DNA from: Bog-473 sp036491435
GTDB lineage: Bacteria; Actinomycetota; Acidimicrobiia; Acidimicrobiales; RAAP-2
Length of the DNA: 5,140 nucleotides
Assembly: GCA_036491435.1 (NCBI GenBank)
Contig: DASXBZ010000178.1
Span: 1 to 5,140 of the forward strand
Direction: 5' to 3'
Both the position numbers and the translations under genes were made by a program. This document shows, in pieces, positions 1 through 5,140 of this stretch (positions within the stretch are counted from its first letter, which is position 1; each line of letters begins with the position of its first letter). The notes beneath the pieces were generated by a model, which saw only the letters and a list, made by a program, of their open reading frames with translations, had not been told where the DNA came from and did not search any database.

Positions 1-612
1 GTGGCGGCACACCGCAAGCTCAAGGGCATGGCCATCTACCGCGTGATCTTCTCCTCGACGGTGGTCTCGTCGGTGGCGGTGGCCGCGGTCGTCTTCGGCA
101 CGCTGCTCAACCCGGTGGTCGGCCTGCTCCCCTGGCTCGGCATCAACCCGAACCCGCCCGCCCTCGAGAGCACGACGTGGGCGTTGCCCGCGGTCGCCGT
201 CATCACGATCTGGCAGTTCCTCGGGCTCGTGTTCATCATCATGTTGGCCGGGCTGCAGTCGGTGCCTGACGAGTTGATCGAGGCGGCGCGCATCGACGGC
301 GCCACTGCGTGGACCCGGTTCTGGCGGGTGACGGTGCCACTGCTCTCCCCCACCATCTTCTTCGCCGTCATCGTCAGCACGATCTACGCCATGCAGGCCT
401 TCGGCGCGATCGACATCCTCATCGGTCCGATGAACACGGTGCGCCTGCATACGAACGTGCTGATCTACAACATCGTGAACACGAATTCGCCGGCGCTCGG
501 GAACAACACGGGTCAGGCTGCCGTCATGGCGACCGTGCTGTTCCTGATCACGCTCGGCATGACCCTGCTGCAGATGCGGTTCCTCGAGCGGAGGGTGAGC
601 TATGCCCGCTGA
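1..612 (+). CDS. Carbohydrate ABC transporter permease, MalF/UgpA type (5' end cut by window)
   Basis: Inner-membrane permease subunit of a CUT1-class ABC importer. It forms half of the transmembrane pore and would pair with the permease encoded directly downstream. The visible 203 residues hold about four hydrophobic segments (roughly residues 11-35, 61-84, 117-140 and 173-193). The ATPase-docking EAA loop is at residues 94-113 (E94-A-A, I98-D99-G100, then V112-P113), followed by the usual LLSPT. Family members are about 290-310 residues long with six segments, so roughly 90-100 residues with the first two segments lie off the left edge. The GTG at position 1 is simply the first codon in the window, not a supported start. 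The stop overlaps the next gene by 11 bp, indicating translational coupling in one operon. The family call is firm. The substrate is not readable from this subunit; UgpA-like is suggested only by the UgpB-like binding protein downstream. Confidence 0.93.
   Translation: MAAHRKLKGMAIYRVIFSSTVVSSVAVAAVVFGTLLNPVVGLLPWLGINPNPPALESTTWALPAVAVITIWQFLGLVFIIMLAGLQSVPDELIEAARIDGATAWTRFWRVTVPLLSPTIFFAVIVSTIYAMQAFGAIDILIGPMNTVRLHTNVLIYNIVNTNSPALGNNTGQAAVMATVLFLITLGMTLLQMRFLERRVSYAR
590..595 (+). promoter_or_regulatory. Ribosome binding site for the second permease
   Basis: A GGAGGG run lies 6 nt before the ATG at 602, inside the end of the upstream permease gene. It is a strong Shine-Dalgarno match and supports the overlapping start at 602 rather than any later codon. 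Confidence 0.75.
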
Positions 613-1552
613 GGGAACCACCGGCAGCACGACGACGTTCGTCGTGACGGACCTCGAACCCCCTGACGAGGCGTCGCCGCCCGAGCCGCCGGCGCCCGAA
701 CGCGGACTCGAGCCGGAGTCGCCGCGCCGGCCACGGCGCCGCTGGCGCACGTTGGGGAGCTATGCGCTGCTGACGGCGTTCGCAGTCGTCATCTTGTTCC
801 CGATCTACGTGACGATCGTGAACTCACTGCTCGCGCCCGACCAACTGGTGCACCAGCCGCCGCCGCTCTTCCCCACGCACCCCCAGTGGGGCCACTACGC
901 CACCGCGTGGACGTCGGGTTCGATGTCCAAGTACATGGCGACCTCCGCGATCATGACGGCGATCATCGTGGTCGGACAGTTGGTCACGTCGATCCTCGCC
1001 GCGTACGCGTTCGCGTTCTTGCGCTTCCCGTTCAAGCGCACGCTCTTCGTGGTCTGCCTGGCCACGCTGATGATCCCGCTCGAGGTGACGTTCATCACGA
1101 ATCTCGACACGGTCACGTCGCTGGGCTGGTTCAACACCTACGAGGGCCTGTCCGTCCCGTTCCTGGCGACGGGGTTCGGCATCTTCCTCCTGCGGCAGGC
1201 CTTCCTGCAGATCCCGCGCGACCTCCAAGAGGCGGCCCAGCTCGACGGCTACGGCCACCTGCGGTTCATGACCCGGGTCGCGGTGCCGCTCGCCCGCCCG
1301 TCACTGGCCGCGCTGGCCGTCTTCTCCTTCCTCGGCGCGTGGAACCAGTACCTCTGGCCGCTCGTGTCGACCGGTGGGTCCACGCCCCTCTACACCGTGC
1401 AGCTCGGGCTGAAGCAACTCCTCGGCAGCCAGGTGTCGCAGATCCCGGTCTCGCTGGCCGGCGCGGTCATCGCGTTCGTCCCGCTGGTGATCCTGCTCCT
1501 GATCTTCCAGAAACAGTTGGTGCGCAGCCTGACCGCCGGCGCCGTCAAGTAG
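602..1552 (+). CDS. Carbohydrate ABC transporter permease, MalG/UgpE type
   Basis: Second permease subunit of the CUT1 importer, complete at 316 residues. Six hydrophobic segments are visible (about 52-74, 112-138, 146-167, 182-204, 234-256 and 283-303). The EAA loop that contacts the ATPase is at residues 210-230 (E210-A-A, L214-D215-G216, V228-P229-L230). Next comes the FLGAWNQYLWPL stretch typical of MalG/UgpE, and the protein ends in the family's characteristic LTAGAVK. The start at 602 is chosen because GGAGGG sits 6 nt upstream and the gene overlaps the previous permease by 11 bp. Members of the family are usually about 270-300 residues; the excess is a cytoplasmic N-terminal extension of about 45 residues rich in Pro, Glu and then Arg (PPEPP, RRPRRRWR). 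Membership of this family is firm; the transported substrate is unknown. Confidence 0.95.
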   Translation: MPAEGTTGSTTTFVVTDLEPPDEASPPEPPAPERGLEPESPRRPRRRWRTLGSYALLTAFAVVILFPIYVTIVNSLLAPDQLVHQPPPLFPTHPQWGHYATAWTSGSMSKYMATSAIMTAIIVVGQLVTSILAAYAFAFLRFPFKRTLFVVCLATLMIPLEVTFITNLDTVTSLGWFNTYEGLSVPFLATGFGIFLLRQAFLQIPRDLQEAAQLDGYGHLRFMTRVAVPLARPSLAALAVFSFLGAWNQYLWPLVSTGGSTPLYTVQLGLKQLLGSQVSQIPVSLAGAVIAFVPLVILLLIFQKQLVRSLTAGAVK

Positions 1553-1557
1553 CCGCC

Positions 1558-1579
1558 GCGGCCGTGCAAAAGCGGCCGC
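1558..1579 (+). other. GC-rich stem-loop between permease and binding-protein genes
   Basis: GCGGCCG (1558-1564) and CGGCCGC (1573-1579) are perfect 7-bp complementary arms, with one possible extra T-G pair, around an A-rich loop (GCAAAA). It starts 6 bp after the permease stop and has no T-run behind it. It could be a partial terminator or an mRNA-stabilising hairpin that sets different levels of permease and binding protein, as is known for intercistronic hairpins in maltose-type operons. The function is inferred only. Confidence 0.4.
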
Positions 1580-1619
1580 CGTGCCTCGGGCCGGGGCGGT
1601 CCGGGTGCTACGAATAGGC

Positions 1620-3044
1620 ATGCCCGCCGACCGCGACCGCCCGTTCCGCCGCCGCCACCTCCGCCTCGCCGCCGCCGCGTTGTTCGTCGCCTCGGGGGCC
1701 GCCGCGACCACGGTCGCGACCGCAGCCGTCGCTGCGCCGGCCGGAGCCGCCACCAAGTTGCCGAGCTGCAACCTGTCTGCGCTCGCCAAGCACCAGGGGG
1801 CCGTGAACATCAACTTCTGGGAGTCCGCTTCGTCGGCCAATCTGACGGTGCTGCAGGGGATCGCCAGCGCATTCAACTCGTCGCAGTCCAAGGTGCATGT
1901 CACCCTCGTCACGCAGAACGGGTACGACGACACCTGGACGAAGTACACGGCCGGGCTGAGCAACGGCCAGCTGCCCGACGTCGTGCAGCTCGAGGACGAC
2001 CGCACCCAGGAGGCGATCGACACCGGCTCGTTCCTGCCGGTGCAGTCGTGCATCAAGGCGGCCAAGTACTCGACGAGCGACTTCCTGGCCCGGCCCCTTG
2101 CCTATTGGAAGGTGAACGGCGTCCAGTGGGCGATGCCGTTCTCGGTCTCCGCGCCGATCGTGTACTACAACCAGAATGCGTTTACGAAGGCGGGCCTCGA
2201 CCCGGCCACCCCGCCGCTCACGCTGTCGCAGATGGTCAGCGACGCCAAGGCGCTCAAGGCCGCGGGGAGCGGCATGGGGCTCGTGCTCGATCCGTGGCAC
2301 CTCGAGACGTGGTTGGCGTCGGCGAACCAGTTGTTCGTGAACAACAGCAACGGCCGCACGGCCCGGGCCACCAAGGCCGTCTTCAACAACAAGACATCGG
2401 ACTCCATCTTCAACCAGCTGCGCCAGCTGGTGCGCTCGGGCGACGCGACGACCAACCCGTCGACCGGCCCCGACGCCTTCGACAACCTCCTCGGCATCGG
2501 GAGTGGGAAGTACGGCATGACCATCGAGACGTCGGCCGCGCTGGGCACCGTGACGCAACTGCTCAGTAGCGGGAAGTACGCGAGCGTGAAGCTCGGCATC
2601 GGACCCTTCCCCGTGTACAGCTCGTCGGTGAAGGGTGGGATCGAACCCGGAGGCGGGGGCGTCTACATCTCGAACAAGGTGCCCGCGCTCCAGCAGGCAG
2701 CGGCGTGGACGTTCGTCTCCTACCTGATGAACACGCAGAGCGTGGCGACCTGGTCCGCCGGCACGGGCTACATCCCGGTGCGCAAGTCCTCGACGCAGAC
2801 AGCGACCGTCCAGCACCTCTGGGCCACCCAACCCGGCTACAAAGTGGCGTACAACCAGATCAACAACGGCGTGAACTCGGCGGCCACCTCGGGCTCGGTC
2901 ATCGGCCCCTACGCCGACGTCCGCACGGACGTCCTCAACGCCGAGATCTCCATGTACACGCAGGGCGTGTCGGCCACGAAGGCCGTGGACAACGCGCAGA
3001 CCAACGTCGACCAGACCATCGCGGGGTACAACAGCCGGCTCTGA
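1620..3044 (+). CDS. Extracellular solute-binding protein, family 1 (UgpB-like), CUT1 ABC importer
   Basis: Extracytoplasmic receptor that binds the solute and delivers it to the two permeases encoded just upstream. From the ATG at 1620 it is 474 residues. A basic n-region (FRRRHLR) and an Ala-rich core (about 16-43) form a signal peptide with likely cleavage near AGA-A (41-44). The mature part has family-1 landmarks: INFWES (64-69), DVVQLEDD (120-127), MPFSVSAPIVYYN (172-184), AGLDPATPP (191-199), a glycine-rich EPGGGG loop (342-347), AAAWTFVSYLM (360-370) and TGYIPVRKS (382-390). The YYN...GLDP.PP and TGYIPV pattern recalls UgpB (glycerol-3-phosphate or its diesters), but family-1 receptors for sugars share it, so the substrate is open. 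There is no clear lipobox; C50 follows LPS and could instead pair with C144. The start is uncertain: in-frame GTGs at 1581 and 1605 are alternatives, and no good ribosome site precedes any of the three. Confidence 0.93.
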   Translation: MPADRDRPFRRRHLRLAAAALFVASGAAATTVATAAVAAPAGAATKLPSCNLSALAKHQGAVNINFWESASSANLTVLQGIASAFNSSQSKVHVTLVTQNGYDDTWTKYTAGLSNGQLPDVVQLEDDRTQEAIDTGSFLPVQSCIKAAKYSTSDFLARPLAYWKVNGVQWAMPFSVSAPIVYYNQNAFTKAGLDPATPPLTLSQMVSDAKALKAAGSGMGLVLDPWHLETWLASANQLFVNNSNGRTARATKAVFNNKTSDSIFNQLRQLVRSGDATTNPSTGPDAFDNLLGIGSGKYGMTIETSAALGTVTQLLSSGKYASVKLGIGPFPVYSSSVKGGIEPGGGGVYISNKVPALQQAAAWTFVSYLMNTQSVATWSAGTGYIPVRKSSTQTATVQHLWATQPGYKVAYNQINNGVNSAATSGSVIGPYADVRTDVLNAEISMYTQGVSATKAVDNAQTNVDQTIAGYNSRL

Positions 3045-3061
3045 GGCTCAGCTGCCCGGCT
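3033..3061. terminator. Palindromic region between convergent stop codons (possible terminator)
   Basis: AGCCGG (3033-3038) and CCGGCT (3056-3061) are inverted copies flanking the 11-bp odd palindrome CTGAGGCTCAG (3041-3051). That palindrome contains the binding-protein stop (3042-3044) and the complement of the opposing stop (3048-3050). The symmetry would let it act on both strands, but the stem is short and lacks a T-run. Confidence 0.25.
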
Positions 3062-3890
3062 CTGATGAGCGCCGTTCCTGGCGGGAACGGAACGGCGCCA
3101 CGAGCTCTGCGATGAGAGACACCAGCGCGCCGCCGGCAATGCCGAAGAAGATGCCGGAGAGAAACGCCTTGTAGGTCTCGTGCTGCGTCTCGCTGGAGTT
3201 GACGGCGGCGAAAGCAAGGGCCTGCGGCGACGCGAGCTTGGCCGGAGCTGTCCACTGCCAGGCGTTGGGGGAAGCATTCGTGGGCTGTGGGAGTGAGTCG
3301 ATCGTAAAGTCAGCCGTGTCGAACGAGCCCAGATGGATTTGGCGGGTCACCACTGGTTCCTTGGGCATGTCGACATACAGAGGGGGAATCCGGGAACTGA
3401 GGTAGGCACCGTTGAGGGCCGCCGGTCCCTTCGAGGGCCAGCACAGTCTGATGAAGAACGGACCGTTCCCGGTGATGCGGGCCACGTGCGAGACCGATGC
3501 TCCGATTCGCGAAGTGAAGTGCCGCTGGAAATGCGGGCGCTCGATGCGAACCCGTTTCTGGTCGACGGTGCCGTAGGACGGTGCGCAGGGCACTCCACTG
3601 CCGAGATCGGTGACGAGCAGCGTCCAGGGGCCTTCGGTCACGACGTCCGGTAGGTCGCCGCTGGTCGCAACGATCGTCAGCATGGCACCGTCCTCTCCGG
3701 ACGGGGTGACGGACTCCAAGAGTGTCCGGGCATGCGGTGAAGCGGTGAGGCTCAGCTCCATGCCAATCGGCACCGGCGAGTACCCACCCGAGGCGGGCCG
3801 CAGTGACCATCCGACGAGGGCAAGACCGACGGTCAGCAGTGCCAGGATCACGACCAAGACCAGATGCAAACGGCTGACGTAGTTGCGCAT
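3048..3890 (-). CDS. Unrecognised membrane-anchored protein with two terminal membrane segments
   Basis: I cannot assign this 280-residue protein to a named family. It has a short basic N-terminus (MRNYVSR), a membrane segment at about 9-29, an extracytoplasmic domain of about 210 residues, a second segment at about 242-267 rich in Gly/Ala/Ile (FFGIAGGAL), and a basic C-terminal tail (FRSRQERR). The charge pattern places both ends in the cytoplasm and the middle outside. The domain has alternating hydrophobic stretches suggesting beta structure, two cysteines (C102, C150) that could form a disulfide, and a GAYLSSRIPP motif (161-170). The ATG at 3890 places the first membrane segment directly after it; the only G-rich upstream run (GGGGG) is about 10 nt away. 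The stop is 3 bp from that of the convergent binding-protein gene, and the gene is divergent from the M48 peptidase. Codon use is less GC-biased than its neighbours (40 of the first 50 third positions are G or C). Reading frame and topology are well supported; function is unknown. Confidence 0.8.
   Translation of the reverse strand: MRNYVSRLHLVLVVILALLTVGLALVGWSLRPASGGYSPVPIGMELSLTASPHARTLLESVTPSGEDGAMLTIVATSGDLPDVVTEGPWTLLVTDLGSGVPCAPSYGTVDQKRVRIERPHFQRHFTSRIGASVSHVARITGNGPFFIRLCWPSKGPAALNGAYLSSRIPPLYVDMPKEPVVTRQIHLGSFDTADFTIDSLPQPTNASPNAWQWTAPAKLASPQALAFAAVNSSETQHETYKAFLSGIFFGIAGGALVSLIAELVAPFRSRQERRSSEPGS
3069..3098 (+). terminator. Perfect 10-bp inverted repeat, candidate terminator of the transporter operon
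   Basis: GCGCCGTTCC (3069-3078) and GGAACGGCGC (3089-3098) are exact reverse complements around a 10-nt loop. The element begins 25 nt after the binding-protein stop, where a terminator is expected. It has no T-run, as is common in high-GC actinobacteria. It lies inside the opposing gene and encodes its residues 265-274 (APFRSRQERR), so part of the symmetry could be accidental Arg-rich coding. Confidence 0.45.
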
Positions 3891-3933
3891 GCCGAGCCAA
3901 GCCCCCGAAGGACGACCGCCTGGTGCTGCCGAA

Positions 3934-3950
3934 ACCCTAAGCCGACCGTA
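3934..3950 (-). promoter_or_regulatory. Candidate -10 boxes for the minus-strand membrane protein gene
   Basis: Read on the minus strand, two TANNNT hexamers stand upstream of the ATG at 3890: TACGGT (3950 to 3945) and TAGGGT (3939 to 3934). They would give 5' leaders of roughly 35-50 nt. No convincing -35 box is present, and such hexamers are common by chance, so this is tentative. Confidence 0.25.
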
Positions 3951-3997
3951 ATCCGAAACAGGGGATGCCGTCGGAACCTCCTCAACCGGCGGTGGCC

Positions 3998-4003
3998 TAG
4001 TGT
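3998..4003 (+). promoter_or_regulatory. Candidate -10 box for the M48 peptidase gene
   Basis: TAGTGT fits the actinobacterial TANNNT -10 consensus within the context GGCCTAGTGTCG. It would start transcription near 4010 and leave a leader of about 27 nt carrying the GGGAGG ribosome site. No clear -35 box is seen. A closely similar CCTAGCGT stands at 5124-5131 before the right edge. Confidence 0.4.
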
Positions 4004-4024
4004 CGATTTCGGAGACGAAACAGA

Positions 4025-4030
4025 GGGAGG
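4025..4030 (+). promoter_or_regulatory. Ribosome binding site for the M48 peptidase
   Basis: GGGAGG, within GAGGGAGG, lies 6 nt before the GTG at 4037. It is the strongest Shine-Dalgarno match near this gene and decides for the GTG start. Confidence 0.75.
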
Positions 4031-4036
4031 CCGCCG

Positions 4037-5065
4037 GTGGCGATCGAAGTGGTCCGTGGCTACGAACAGATCAGCCCGAAGGCCTACGAGCACCCGGCCG
4101 ACAAGGCAGCGACCTCCGCGCTGCACTCGGTACCCCTGCTCGACACGGTCATCAAGCGGCTCACCGATCTCGGGCACGAGCGCCGGCTGCGCCAGATCGT
4201 CATGGGCAACGCCATCCGCCTCGGCCCGGGCCAGGTGCCCGAGGTCTTCCAGACCTACGTGCGCTGCGCCCGGATCCTCGACCTGGAGACCACGCCCGAC
4301 CTTTATCTCGTCAACGACCCGGAGATCAACGCCATGACGATCGGCGCCAAGACGCCGCTCGTCGTCGTGAACTCCTCCATGCTGCGCTCGTTCGACACCA
4401 AGGAGGTCGAGACCATCCTCGGCCACGAGCTCGCGCACGTGCTGTCCGAGCACTACTACTACACGACCGCCCTCGTCCTGCTGAGCCAATTCATGAAGGG
4501 CGCGCTGCCGCGCTCGCTGCTGCTGGGACTGCCGGTGCGCGCCATGTACCTGGCGCTGCTCGAGTGGCACCGCGCCGCCGAGCTGTCGGCCGACCGTGCG
4601 GCCGCGCTGATCATGGCCGACCCACTGCAACCCTGCCGGGTGCTCATGGCGCTGGCCGGAGGATCGGCGCCCGGCATGAACTTCGACGCCTTCCTCCAGC
4701 AGTGCGCGGACTATGACAGCGAGGACGACCTCTTCTCACGCCACACCCGCTTCTGGTCGGAGCTCAACCTGACCCACCCGGTCGCGGTGAAGCGCGTGAA
4801 GGAGCTCATGGAGTGGGTGCAGACCGGTGCCTACGACCGCATCCGCGACGGCGACTATCCGCGGCGGGGCCAGGAGCCGCCGCCGTCCGAAGAGTTCGAG
4901 GACGCGGTGGCGCACTACCGGGAGCGGTTCTCGCGCATCCTCGAGCGGGCGGCCGGCGGGGTGCAGGAGCTGGGGCGCCGGCTCGGCGGCTGGATCGAGC
5001 GCATGCAGAACTCGGCGCCGGGTGACGACGACTTCGAGGACGAGGGCTTCGGCAACCCCGACTGA
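4037..5065 (+). CDS. M48-family zinc metallopeptidase (HtpX/Ste24-related), no N-terminal membrane anchor
   Basis: Zinc-dependent endopeptidase of 342 residues. The catalytic motif is H130-E131-L132-A133-H134, in which the two histidines bind zinc and E131 activates water. The third ligand is E182 in AELSAD (181-186), matching the M48 E-x-x-x-D signature with D186. Other family marks are NAMTIGAKTPLVVVNSSML (98-116), resembling the M48 edge-strand region before the active site, and THPVAVKRVKEL (246-257), the usual conserved THP..RV..L near the end of the domain. HtpX has membrane segments before the catalytic motif; here residues 1-127 have none. The only long hydrophobic stretch is 144-176, between the zinc ligands, which may bind membrane or line the active-site cleft. 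After about residue 260 come a Pro-rich linker, an amphipathic helix (about 294-325) and an acidic end (GDDDFEDE). Its GTG start has a good ribosome site. It probably acts on misfolded or membrane proteins from the cytoplasmic side, by analogy only. Confidence 0.93.
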   Translation: MAIEVVRGYEQISPKAYEHPADKAATSALHSVPLLDTVIKRLTDLGHERRLRQIVMGNAIRLGPGQVPEVFQTYVRCARILDLETTPDLYLVNDPEINAMTIGAKTPLVVVNSSMLRSFDTKEVETILGHELAHVLSEHYYYTTALVLLSQFMKGALPRSLLLGLPVRAMYLALLEWHRAAELSADRAAALIMADPLQPCRVLMALAGGSAPGMNFDAFLQQCADYDSEDDLFSRHTRFWSELNLTHPVAVKRVKELMEWVQTGAYDRIRDGDYPRRGQEPPPSEEFEDAVAHYRERFSRILERAAGGVQELGRRLGGWIERMQNSAPGDDDFEDEGFGNPD

Positions 5066-5140
5066 CCCTCCACCCAGGCCAAACGGCGTCCCGCCCGCAT
5101 CCCCGACTGGGCGACCACCCGGCCCTAGCGTGAGTTCCGA
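5066..5140. other. Intergenic tail with a possible promoter for the next gene
   Basis: The 75 bp after the peptidase stop hold no supported gene. TAGCGT (5126-5131), with CCGACT 17 bp upstream (5103-5108), could be a plus-strand promoter for a gene beyond the edge. CGCCC (5092-5096) and GGGCG (5109-5113) could form a weak 5-bp stem, too poor to call a terminator. Confidence 0.3.

Noticed and set aside
1572..1579. GCGGCCGC palindrome as a possible protein-binding operator
   Set aside because: Such 8-bp GC palindromes are expected by chance in DNA of this composition, and this one is part of the intercistronic hairpin arm.
1636..1680. CCGCCGCC-type repeat run at the start of the binding-protein gene
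   Set aside because: It is explained by Arg/Ala codons of the signal peptide in high-GC DNA, not a separate repeat element.
1301..2065. 254-codon minus-strand frame across the permease and binding-protein junction
   Set aside because: It spans the junction of two well-supported plus-strand genes, with low-complexity Ala/Arg sequence and no motif.
1608..2831. 407-codon open frame on the minus strand opposite the binding-protein gene
   Set aside because: Its product is Arg/Gly/Val/His-rich low-complexity sequence with no family motifs, typical of antisense frames in high-GC DNA. The plus frame has clear solute-binding motifs.
3310..3900. 196-codon minus-strand frame overlapping the membrane protein gene
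   Set aside because: It lacks coherent membrane segments and is rich in Arg/His/Pro. The other frame gives a consistent two-helix topology with positive-inside charges.
3848..4630. 260-codon minus-strand open frame opposite the M48 gene
   Set aside because: It covers the divergent promoter region and the HELAH-encoding strand, and its composition (Arg, His, Gln, Val-rich) is that of a shadow frame.
4000..4716. 238-codon plus-strand frame overlapping the M48 gene in another frame
   Set aside because: It is Arg/Ala/Pro-rich with no recognisable motif; the overlapping M48 frame has all catalytic residues and a good ribosome site.

Overview
The window is high-GC DNA with mostly G/C third codon positions, and it looks like an actinobacterial (Actinomycetota) chromosome fragment. 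Features pointing that way are the carbohydrate ABC transporter sequences, GTG starts and TANNNT-type -10 boxes. The CCTAG(C/T)GT form of these boxes hints at an Acidimicrobiia-like lineage, but that is only a guess. No rRNA, tRNA, CRISPR array, insertion sequence or phage gene was recognised.

Layout. (1) Positions 1-3044, plus strand: the 3' part of a carbohydrate-type (CUT1) ABC importer operon. It holds a MalF/UgpA-type permease cut by the left edge, a complete MalG/UgpE-type permease overlapping it by 11 bp, and, after a short spacer with a GC-rich hairpin, an extracellular family-1 solute-binding protein with UgpB-like motifs. No ATPase subunit is present here. (2) Positions 3048-3890, minus strand: an unrecognised 280-residue protein with one membrane segment near each end and an extracytoplasmic middle. 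Its stop lies 3 bp from the binding protein's stop, and a perfect 10-bp inverted repeat inside its last codons may terminate the transporter transcript. (3) Positions 3891-4036: a 146-bp divergent intergenic region with candidate promoters and short repeats. (4) Positions 4037-5065, plus strand: an M48-family zinc metallopeptidase without the usual N-terminal membrane anchor and with an amphipathic, acidic C-terminal tail. (5) Positions 5066-5140: a short tail with a possible promoter for the next gene.

The permeases and binding protein would work together: the binding protein captures the solute outside the cell and delivers it to the permease heterodimer, which is powered by an ATPase encoded elsewhere. 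The metallopeptidase and the divergent membrane protein share a promoter region, so they may be co-regulated, but nothing in the sequence proves a functional link. I see no convincing evidence of a wholly new system. The most distinctive items are the unassigned two-anchor membrane protein, the soluble-looking M48 protease, the binding protein's unusual signal sequence, and the terminator-like repeat embedded in coding sequence.
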